DNA of 64,000 bases from Streptomyces sp. NRRL S-1022. Its GTDB lineage: Bacteria > Actinomycetota > Actinomycetes > Streptomycetales > Streptomycetaceae. This document shows positions 1 to 13,200 of the stretch, piece by piece (positions within the stretch are counted from its first letter, which is position 1; the number at the start of each line of letters is the position of its first letter). Location of the stretch: NCBI RefSeq assembly GCF_000720135.1, contig NZ_JOIU01000006.1, forward strand, positions 186,001 to 250,000, read 5' to 3'. The translations under genes and the position numbers were made by a program. Under the pieces are notes generated by a model that was not told where the DNA came from, did no database searches, and was given only the letters and a program-made list of their open reading frames with translations.

Positions 1-105
1 GCAAGGTCATGGACCGACTCTGGCAGGGCGACACCGGCCCGCCAATCGGGAGTTCTCCTGACTGGCCCGGCCCGCCCCCGGGCCGGAAGCTGCTCGGTGA
101 CCGGT

Positions 106-189
106 CGGACGAGGGAGGGCTGCGGCACGTGCGGCACACCCGGCCCCCGGACGAGGGAGGGCTGCGGCACGTGCGGCACACCCGGCCCC
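106..189. repeat. 42-bp perfect tandem duplication at the start of the exporter gene
   Basis: Two identical 42-bp copies lie head to tail (106-147 and 148-189). In the exporter frame each encodes the 14 residues PDEGGLRHVRHTRP, so the duplication keeps frame. Each copy holds a GAGGGAGG Shine-Dalgarno-like stretch followed about 10 nt later by an in-frame GTG (129 and 171), so a complete initiation site may be duplicated. Confidence 0.9.
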
Positions 190-1478
190 AGGCGCGGCGA
201 GCCCGGTTCCGCGGGCGCAGCCGCCCCGGCGAACGCGACTTCCGGCGGCTGTGGGCCGGCGACGCCGTCTCCCAGCTCGGCTCCCAGATCACCCTGTTCG
301 CGCTGCCCTACACGGCCGTGTCCGTACTGCACGCCCCGGGGGACCAGCTCGGCCTGCTGCAGGCCCTGTACACGCTCCCGTTCCTGCTGGTGCCGCTGCC
401 CGCCGGACTGTGGCTGGACCACCGGCCGCTGCGCGGCGTACTGATCACCGTCAACATCGTCTGCGCCCTGCTCGTGCTGTCCGTGCCGCTGGCCGCCGCG
501 GCCGGAACCCTCCGTCTCGCCCAGCTCCACCTGGTCGCGGCCCTCGGCGGCGCGGCCACCGTGACCTCGGAGATCGCGATGTTCGCGCTGCTACCGAAGC
601 TCGTCACCGCCGAACGGCTGGCCTCGGCCAACAGCAGGCTCAACGCGGGTCTCGCGGTCGCCGTCACCTCGGGGCCCGGCATCGCGGTCTGGCTCACCAC
701 CCGGTTCGGCGCCCCTGACGCCCTGCTGGCCGACTGCCTGACCTACCTGTTCTGCGCCGCCGCGCTCGGCCGGATCACCCACCGCCAGCGGTCCCGCCCG
801 ATGCCGCGGCCCGGAGGCCGGCTGCGCGGAGAACTCACCGCCGGGCTGCGCGTCGTCCTCGGCTATCCGCCGCTGCGCCGCATCGCCGTCCACGCCGCGC
901 TGTTCAACGCCTGTGCCCAGGCGGTCAACGTCGCCCTCGTCGTCCACCTGGTCCGCGACCAGCACCTGGGCGGCCTCTACGGCCTGGTCCTCGTCGGGGG
1001 CGGACTCGGCGGCACGGCCGGCACGCTCCTCGCCCCGCCGCTGATCCGCCGGCTCGGCCACGGCCGGGCGGCGCTGACCGCGGCCGCGGTCGCGGCGCCC
1101 GCCTTCTGGCTCGTCCCCGCGGCGGCCGGCAGCCGCGCCACCGTGGTGGCGCTGTGCTCGGCGGGCCTGTTCGCCGGTTCGGCGGGCGCCGGCGCACTGA
1201 GCGTGGTGAGCACGACCGTCCGCCATCTGGCCAGCCCGCCCGCGCTGCACGCCCGGGTGAGCGCCGCTTTCCGGCTGGTCACGTTCGCCCTGGTCCCCGT
1301 CGGAGCACTGACGGGCGGCCTGCTGGTGGACGGCGTCGGCGCCCGCGCCACCCTGTGGGCCGCCCCCGCCGTGATGGTGGCCGCCCTGCTGCCCCTGCTG
1401 ACCCTCCCCGTGCGGACCCTGCACCACGTCGAGCGCCAGGACCACCGCGCCGAACCCGGCCTGGCGGCACCGGGGTAA
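129..1478 (+). CDS. MFS exporter, probable self-resistance/product efflux (MFS_3/EntS-like)
   Basis: Major facilitator superfamily permease of the small-molecule exporter group. From about residue 30 the protein begins with the family-like FRRLWAGDAVSQLGSQITLF segment. It continues as roughly 12 hydrophobic helices rich in Leu, Ala and Val, with a short basic loop (DHRPLRG) between helices 2 and 3 and a central basic loop (THRQRSRP). I chose GTG 129 because it follows a GAGGGAGG ribosome site; GTG 171 in the second repeat copy is equally possible. An upstream ATG at 9 would add a Pro/Arg-rich extension unlike the family. It lies 50 bp before a thioesterase gene and reads with the NRPS genes, so export of the lipopeptide is the likely role (inference). 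Confidence 0.8.
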   Translation: MRHTRPPDEGGLRHVRHTRPQARRARFRGRSRPGERDFRRLWAGDAVSQLGSQITLFALPYTAVSVLHAPGDQLGLLQALYTLPFLLVPLPAGLWLDHRPLRGVLITVNIVCALLVLSVPLAAAAGTLRLAQLHLVAALGGAATVTSEIAMFALLPKLVTAERLASANSRLNAGLAVAVTSGPGIAVWLTTRFGAPDALLADCLTYLFCAAALGRITHRQRSRPMPRPGGRLRGELTAGLRVVLGYPPLRRIAVHAALFNACAQAVNVALVVHLVRDQHLGGLYGLVLVGGGLGGTAGTLLAPPLIRRLGHGRAALTAAAVAAPAFWLVPAAAGSRATVVALCSAGLFAGSAGAGALSVVSTTVRHLASPPALHARVSAAFRLVTFALVPVGALTGGLLVDGVGARATLWAAPAVMVAALLPLLTLPVRTLHHVERQDHRAEPGLAAPG

Positions 1479-1528
1479 GGGAATGTCCCGACTGTTCCCG
1501 CGCCCGGGCGCGCCAACACCCTGGCCCC

Positions 1529-2297
1529 ATGAACTCGTTGCGGCTCTGGTACAGGAGCGATGAGGTCCGGATGTGGCTGCTGTGCCTGCCGCCCGGAGGC
1601 GGCGGCGCGCACCAGTTCCGGAGCTGGTCCGACCGGCTTCCGCCGGCCCTGGGCGTCGCCGCCGTGGAACTGCCCGGACACGGTGCCCGGTCCGCCGAGC
1701 CACCCCTCACCGACCTCGACGCGCTCTGCGCGCAACTGACCGCCGACGTCCTGCCGTTGCTGGGCCGGCCCGTGGTGCTCTACGGCCACAGCATGGGCGC
1801 GGTCATCGCCCACGACCTCGCCCAGGTGCTGCGCGCCGAGCGCGGCTGGCGGCCCGCCGCCCTGGTCGCCGCCGCCGGCGACCCGCCGGACCGGCCGCTG
1901 CCCGCCGCCCTGGACACCGTGTCCGACGCGGACCTGACCGGCCTGCTGCGGGCCTGGGGCGGCGCCACCGCCGAGCTCCTCGACGATCCGCGCTACCTCG
2001 CCGAGACACTGCCCCTGGTGCGCGCCGACCTCGCCCTGGTCGCCGGACGCACCCCGCGCGACCTGCCGCCGCTCGACTGCCCCGTCCACGTCTACCTCGG
2101 CGCGCGGGACACCACCGTCGACGCGGACCCGGCCGTCGCGGGCTGGGCCGGCCGCACCACGGGGGGCCACACCGTGCGGACCTTCCCCGGCGGCCACTTC
2201 TTTCCCCAGCAGTCGCAGGACGAGTTGCTCACCGCCCTGGTCGAGGACGCCGACGCGGCCGTGGGCGGCCGGCTGCTCGCGGCAGAAGGAGTGGCAC

Positions 2298-2305
<8 letters not shown>
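1529..2305 (+). CDS. Type II thioesterase
   Basis: Stand-alone alpha/beta-hydrolase thioesterase of 258 residues, the usual size of NRPS type II editing enzymes. The nucleophile elbow is GHSMGA near residue 91 and the catalytic His is in the C-terminal GGHFF motif. Such enzymes clear misprimed or stalled acyl groups from carrier domains. The ATG at 1529 is the first plausible start after the exporter stop. Its 3' end overlaps the next gene by 8 bp, and an AGAAGGAG site for that gene lies inside it. No NRPS in the window has a fused TE domain, so this enzyme or the one at 21500 may also release the product (inference). Confidence 0.9.
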
Positions 2306-5701
<3,396 letters not shown>

Positions 5702-5705
<4 letters not shown>

Positions 5706-8700
5706 GCGCCCGCCTCACCGCCGACCAGCGCAGGCTGCTGGAGCGACTCCTCGACGAACAGGCCGGACAGGCCGGGCAACCGCGCCGGGCCGCGCCCGCA
5801 CCGGGCGCCGCCGACCGGAAACGCGCCGAGCTGTCCTTCGCCCAGCAGCGGATCTGGTTCTTCGACCGGGTCCGGCCGGGCTCGTCGCTCTACACCATCA
5901 CCGGCGTCGCACGGCTGCGCGGAGCGCTCGACATCCCCGTGCTGCGCCGCGCCCTGGACGAGGTGCTGCGCCGGCACGAGTCGCTGCGCACCACCTTCCC
6001 CGGCGAGCACGAACCCTGGGCGCGCGTCGACGAGGCCGGGCCCGTCGACCTGCCCGAGACGGACCTGTCCGCGCTGCCGGAGCAGCGGCGCGCCGAGGCC
6101 GTTCGGGAGCACCTCGCCGCGGAGGCCGCCCGCCCGTTCGACCTGGCCCGCGACCGGATGCTGCGCTGCGCGCTGCTGCGGCTCGCCCCCGACGAACACC
6201 TCCTGCAGCTGTCCATGCACCACATCGCCGCCGACGGCTGGTCCCTCGGGGTCCTCATCGGCGAACTCGGCGCACTGTACGCGGCGTTCCGGCAGGGCCG
6301 GCCCTCACCGCTGCCCGAACTGAGCGTGCAGTACGCCGACTACGCCCGCTGGCAGCGGGAGCTGACCGAGCGGCCCCGCCACGCCGAGCTGCTGGAGAAG
6401 TGGACGGACCGGCTCGCCGGGGCCGCCCCGCTCGACCTGGTGACCGACCGGCCGAGGCGGAAGGAGGAGTCGTACGCGGGCGGCTGGGCCGGCCTGGAGC
6501 TGCCCCCCGGCCTCGTGACCCGGATCAAGCGGCTCGCCGACCAGGAACGCGCCACGCCCTTCATGGTGCTGTCGGCGGCGTTCGCCGCGCTGCTCGCCCG
6601 CTGGGCCGGCCGGGCCGAGGACGTCCTGCTGGGCTGCGCGGTGGCCGGCCGCGACCGCACCGAGATCGAGCCGCTCATCGGCTTCTTCGTCAACACCCTG
6701 CCCCTGCGGCTGGACTTGAGCGGTGACCCGTCGCTGCGCACGCTCGTGGGCCGGGCCAGGGAAGGCTGCACCGATCTCTACGCCTGGCAGGAGGTCCCGT
6801 TCGAGCGGATCGTGCAGGCGCTGCGGCCCGAGCGGGACCCGGGAGCGCGCGTGCCGCTGGTCCGGCACATGCTGGTCCTGCACAACACCCCCCGCCCCCG
6901 CCTCGAACTCCCGGGCCTCGACGTGACCGTCCTGCCGGTGCAGACCGGCACCGCCAAGTTCGAACTGGAGGTGGAGCTGGCCCCCACCCCGGACGGCGGC
7001 CTCACCGGCTGGATCGAGTACGCCCGGGAACTGTTCGACGAGTCCACCGCCACCCGGCTCGCCCGGGGGCTGCGGCTGCTGCTGACCGACGGCACGGCCC
7101 GGCCGGACACCCCTGTGCGGGAGCTGGACGTCCTCGGCGACGCGGACCGCGACCTGGTCGCGCGGTACGCGCGCCGCGCACCGGCGCACGACGTGGCCGG
7201 GCAGAGCCTGCCACTGCTGTTCGAACGCACGGTGGACGAGCGGCCCTCGGCCACCGCCGTGGTGCACGACGGCGTGGGCGTCGGCTACGCCGAACTCGAC
7301 CGCCGTGCCAACCGCATCGCCCACGGCCTGCGCGCGCGGGGCGTGGGCCCCGAGGACGTGGTCGGGATCGCCCTGCCGCGGTCGGCGGACGCGATCGCCG
7401 CGATGCTCGGGGCGCTCAAGGCGGGCGCGGCCTTCCTCCCGCTGGACCCCGCGCTGCCCCCGCTGCGCCTGGCCCGGCTCGCCGCCGACGCGGCGGTCCA
7501 CACGGTGCTCACCGAGTCCGACGCGACGGCCCGCCGGCTGGTGGCCGCCGCACAGGAGGACGGGACGACGGCGGCGCCGCCCGTGCTGAGCGTGACGGAC
7601 GACGCGGTCCGGCACGCCCCGCACACCCGGCCCGGCGTCACCGTCTCGCCGCACCACAGCGCCTACGTCCTCTACACCTCCGGATCGACCGGGCGGCCGA
7701 AGGGCGCCGTGAACGAGCACGCGGCCGTCGTCAACCGGATCCTGTGGATGCAGGCGGAGTACCGGCTGCGGCCCGACGAGGCGGTGCTGCACAAGACCCC
7801 CCTCGGCTTCGACGTGTCCGTCTGGGAGTGGCTCTGGCCGCTCGCCGTGGGCGCCCGCGTCGTGGTCGCCGACGCGGACGGGCGCCGCGACCCCGCGGTC
7901 ATCGCCGGGCTGATCCGCGACCACGCCGTGACCACCTGCCACTTCGTCCCCTCCATGCTGCGGATCTTCCTGGACGACCCCGCGGCGGCCGGCTGCGCCG
8001 GATCCCTGCGCCGGATCGTGTGCAGCGGAGAGGCCCTGCCGCCCGCCCTGGCGGCCCGCGTCCGGGAGGCGCTGCCCGGGGTGGCGCTGCACAACCTGTA
8101 CGGCCCGACCGAGGCGGCCATCGACGTGACCGCGTGGACCGTACCCGAGGACCTGGACGCCGAGGCGTGGGCCCGGCTGCCGATCGGCACGCCGATCGCG
8201 GGCGCGCGGGCCCACGTCCTGGACGAGCGGATGCGTCCCGTGCCGCCGGGCATGCCCGGCGAACTGTTCCTCGGCGGGCTCCCCGTGGGCCGCGGGTACC
8301 GCGGACGTCCCGGGCTCACCGCGCAGCGCTTCCTGCCCGACCCCTTCGCACCCGGCCGGCGCCTGTACCGCACCGGGGACCGGGCCCGCTGGCTGCCCGA
8401 CGGCACCCTCGACTTCCTCGGCCGGCTCGACTCCCAGCTCAAGATCCGCGGCCAGCGCATCGAGCCCGGCGAGATCGAGGCGGTGCTCGGCGCCCACCCG
8501 GCCGTCGAGCGGGCGGCGGTCGAGCCGTACCGGGACGCGGCCGGCGACCTCCAGCTCGCCGCCTACGTCGGCCTGCGCGCGGACGCGGCGGGCCCGCGCG
8601 AGGACGAGGCCGCCGAGCACGCCGAGCACGTCGACCGGTGGCGCACCGTCTTCGACGAGACCTACCGGGGCTCCCGGCCCGAGGACCCCGCCTTCGACAC

Positions 8701-10279
8701 CGTCGGCTGGGTGGACTCGGCCACCGGTGAACCCATCCCCGACGCCGAGATGCGGACCTGGGTCGAGGAGACCGTCGCCCGGATCTGCGCCCTGCGGCCA
8801 CGCCGGGTGCTGGAGATCGGCTGCGGCACCGGCCTGCTGCTGTTCCGCATCGCCCCCCACTGCGCGCTCTACCACGGCACCGACGTCTCCGCCGAGGTCG
8901 TCGGCCGGCTGCGCCGCCACACCGAGCGGCTCGACGGCACCCGCGTGGAGCTGTCCCACCGGGCCGCCGACGACTTCTCCGGCCTGCCCGCGGGCGGCTT
9001 CGACACGGTGGTCCTCAACTCGGTCGTCCAGTACTTCCCCGACGCGGACTACCTGGTGCGCGTGATACGCGGCGCGCTGTCGCTGCTCGCCCCGGGCGGC
9101 CGCCTGTTCCTCGGGGACGTACGCGACCTCCGGCTGCTCGACGCGCTGCACACCTCGGTCCTGCTGCACCGGCTGCCGCCCGACACACCCGTGCGCACCC
9201 TGCGCCGGCTGGTCGCCCGGCAGGCCGCACGCGAGGAGGAACTCCTCGTGCACCCCGCCCTGTTCGAGGCGGTCGCCGGCCCCGGTGCCACGGTCGGCGT
9301 CCTCGCCAAGACCTCGCCGTACCGCAACGAACTGACCCGCTTCCGCTACGACGTGATCATCACCCCCCGCCCCGCCGGGGCACCCTCCGCCCCGCCCGCC
9401 GGCTGGCGGCCCTGGCCGGGACCGGCCGCGCTGCCCGGCGACCGCGAGCCGGACCCCTTCGGCTGGCGCGGGGTGCCCGACGCCCGGCTGGGCGCGGACC
9501 TGCGCGCGGTCCGCGCGCTGGCCACGGCCGGCGACGACGAGACCGTGGACGACCTGCGCCGCACGCTGGCCGCCACCCCCGAGGGTCCGGCCGCCGACCC
9601 GGCCGCCCTCGCCGAACACGCCCACGCGGCCGGCCGCACGATGGTGCCGCACCTCGGAGCCGTACCCGGCACCCTGGACCTGGAGTTCCCGGACCCCGCC
9701 GCGACGCCGGCCGCCCCCGCCCGGCTCCCCGGCCCCGACGAGAGCCCCGGCACCTGGTCCGCGTACACCAACGAGCCGCGGCGCGCGGCCCGCGAACGCC
9801 TGGCCGTCGCCGCCCTGCGCGAGCACCTGGCCGGGACGCTGCCCGACTTCATGGTGCCGGCCTCGCTGATCGTGCTGCAGGAGTGGCCGCTCGGACGCAC
9901 CGGCAAACTGGACCGCTCCGCCCTGCCCGCACCCGACGGGCTGCGCCCGACCCTGGCCACCGGCTTCGTGGCCCCGCGCACCGCCACCGAACGGACGGTG
10001 GCACGGGTGTGGTGCGAGGTGCTCGGCGTCGACCGGATCGGTGTCCACGACGACTTCTTCGCCCTCGGCGGCCACTCCCTGCTGGCCGTCCAACTCGTCG
10101 GCCGACTCCGTGCCCTGCCCGGCGGCGAGGTGTCCGTGGGCGCCCTGCTGCGGGCGCCCACCGTCGCCGCCGTAGCCGCCCTCCTGGACCGGGCGGCGGA
10201 CACGGCGGCGAAACCGGTGCCCATCCAGCGCGCCGCGCGCCATCCGATCGGCGAGCCCCGGGCGGAGGAGGGCCGATGA
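5702..10279 (+). CDS. NRPS module C-A(Ser)-N-methyltransferase-T
   Basis: Elongation module of 1525 residues: condensation (HHIAADG near 173), adenylation (TSGSTGRPKG near 658), a SAM methyltransferase inserted between core motifs A8 and A10 (VLEIGCGTG near 1039), the A10 lysine in GRTGKLDR near 1398, and a carrier LGGHS near 1457. Specificity residues read D-V-W-H-V-S-L-I-D-K, the classic serine code. An MT nested in the A domain at this place is normally an N-methyltransferase, so the expected unit is N-methyl-L-serine. There is no epimerisation or TE domain. ATGA overlaps link it to both neighbouring NRPS genes, which suggests balanced, coupled translation. Confidence 0.94.
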
Positions 10280-13200
10280 GCACCAGCTTCGTGGAGCTGC
10301 TGCGCGAACGGGCCGGGACGGCACCGCACCGCCTGGCCCTGGAGTTCGCGCTCGGCGAGGACACCTACCTGCCCCTGGACCACGCCGGACTCGACCGGCG
10401 CGCCCGCGCCGTCGCCGCGCTGGTCCAGGACCACGTCCCCCCGGGCGGCCGGGTCCTGATCGTCCACCAGCCCGGGCCCGACTACGTCGGCGCCTTCCTC
10501 GGCTGCCTGTACGCCGGAGCGGTGGCCGTGCCGGTCTACCCGCCCACCGGAGCGCGCGGCCGGGACCGGCTGGCCGCCGTGATCGCCGACGCCGGAGCCG
10601 AACTCGCCCTGGCCGACCGGGAGTTCCTGGACGGCCCGGCCGACGCCCGGGACGGACTCGGCACGGCCGGCACGGTGCACTGGGCGGCCGGCGACGACGT
10701 CGACCCGGCCCGGGCCGAGGACTGGACCGAGCACCGCCCCGCCCCGGACGACCTCGCGTTCCTGCAGTACACCTCCGGCTCCACCGGCCGCCCCAAAGGG
10801 GTCATGGTCAGCCACGGCAACCTCGTGCACAACTCGGCCGTCATCGCGCGCGCCCTCGGCCTGACCGAGGACAGCCGGGCCGTCAGCTGGCTGCCGCCTT
10901 ACCACGACATGGGGCTGATCGGCGGCATCCTGCAACCGCTGCACACCGGCTTCCCCTGCACCCTGCTGTCCCCGCTGGCCTTCATGTACCGTCCGGCACG
11001 CTGGCTGCACGAACTGACCCGGACCCGCGCCACCGTCACCGCCGCGCCCGACTTCGCCTACGGTGAGGCGGTCCGCCGGGTCACCCCCGAGGACCGCCGC
11101 GCCCTGGACCTGTCGGCGCTGCGGCACGCCCTGGTCGGCGCGGAGCCGGTGCGCGGCGCCACGCTCGACCGGTTCGCCGAGACCTTCGCGGGCACCGGAT
11201 TCGACCGGTCGGCCTTCGTGCCCTGCTACGGCCTCGCCGAGGCCACCCTCTTCGTCTGCGGCGGCACCCGCCCGTCCGCCGAACCGGCCCGGCTGCGGGT
11301 GGAGCGGACCGCGCTGGACGAGGGCCGGGCCGTCGTCGCGCCCGGCGGCCCGCACAGCCGTGAACTCGTCGGCTGCGGCCGCGCCGAGGACGAGGACCTC
11401 CTGCTGGTCGTCGACCCCGCCTCGGGCCGCCCGCTGCCCGACGACGAGGTGGGCGAGGTGTGGGTCGGCGGACCCACGGTGGCGCTCGGCTACTGGCAGC
11501 GGCCCCGGCAGACCCGCGAGACCTTCGCCGCCCGGGCCGCGGGCCACCCCGGCCGGGTCTTCCTGCGCACCGGGGACCGGGGCTTCCGGCACGACGGGGA
11601 ACTCTTCCTCACCGGCCGGAACGACGACCTGATGATCGTCCGGGGCCGCAACCACTACGCTCCCGACCTCGAACAGACCGCGGAGGCCGCGCACCCCGCG
11701 CTCCAGCCCGCGCGCAGTGCCGCGTTCACCGTGGACGACGACGCCGGGGGCCGGATCGTCCTCGTCCACGAGGTGCGCGGGCGGCTGGACGCCGACGCCG
11801 TCTCCCGGATCACCGCCGCGGTCCGGGAGAGCGTGGCCGACGGGCACGGGGTGCGCGTCGACGACGTCGTCCTGGTGCGGCTCGGCGCGATCCCGCGGAC
11901 CAGCAGCGGCAAGATCCGCCGGGCGGAGTGCCGTACCCGCTGGCTGGCCGGCGACCTCGTACCCGTGGCCGCACCTCCGGCCGCCCCGGCCCCGGCCGCT
12001 GCCGTCCCGATCGCCGTAGCCCCGGCCGCCGGCGCCGTCCCGGTCGCCGGCGGGCCGCCGGACGGCCTGCTCCGGCTCGCCGCGGCCGAACTGGGGACGT
12101 CACCGGCCGCCCTCGACCCGGATGTGCCGCTGGTCGCCCAGGGCCTGGACTCGCTGCGCGCCGTGCGCCTGCTGGCGGCACTGCGGGAGGAGCACAAGCT
12201 CGCCGTGACCCTCGCCGCCCTGCTCGGCGGACTCACCCCGCGCGACCTCGCCGGCCTCCCGCAGCAGGAGCCGGTCCGGCCCGCCGCCGACGGTCCCTGG
12301 GGGCCGACCGCCGCGCAGGAACGGATGTGGCTGCTGGACCAGATGGGAGCCGGCGGCGCCTACCACATCGCGGGCGGACTGGACATCACCGGACCGCTGG
12401 ACGCCGGCGTGTTCCAGGAGTGCCTCACCCACCTCCTCGCCACGACACCCGCACTGCGCTCGGTGTTCCCCGCCGGACCCGACGGCCTGCCCACCGTGGA
12501 GGTCCGGCCGCCCGGCGACAGCCACCGGCCGACCGTGATGGACCTGTCCGGGCCGCCGCGGGAACCCGGCCGCGCGGCACGCGCCCGTGACCTCCTCGCC
12601 CGGCTCGCCGCCGAACCCTTCGACCTCGCCGCCGGGCCGCTCGTGCGGGTGCTGCTGGTCCGGCTGGGGCCCACCCGGTGGATGCTCGGGCTCGCCGCCC
12701 ACCACATCGTGCTGGACGGCTGGTCCCTGGGCCTGCTGCTGCGCCGGCTCGCCGACGGCTACCGCCGGCTGACGGCAGGCGGCACCCCGCCGGTTCCGGC
12801 GGCCGGCCGGCCCCCCGCGCCCCGCCCCGCCTTCACCGACGCCGACGCCGCGTTCTGGCGGGCCCGGATCGGCACCGCCCGACCGGTCGCCCTGCCCACC
12901 GACCGCCCCGCCCCCGCCCTGCCGACCTGGCGCGGGGGAGCGCTGCCGGTCCGCATCGACGCCGGCCTCGCCGGCCGGCTGCGGGCGCTCGCCGCCGAGC
13001 GCGGAGCCACCCCGTTCATGGTCCTGATGGCGGCCTTCGGCGTGCTGCTCGGCCGGTGGAGCGGCCAGGACGACCTGGTGGTGGGCACCGTCGTGTCCGG
13101 CCGGGGCGGGGGCGAGGACACCGAACACGTGGGCCTGCTGGCCGACACGGTGCCGGTCCGGGTCAGCCTGCGGCCCCCCGGCGAAGGCCCGGCGGACACG

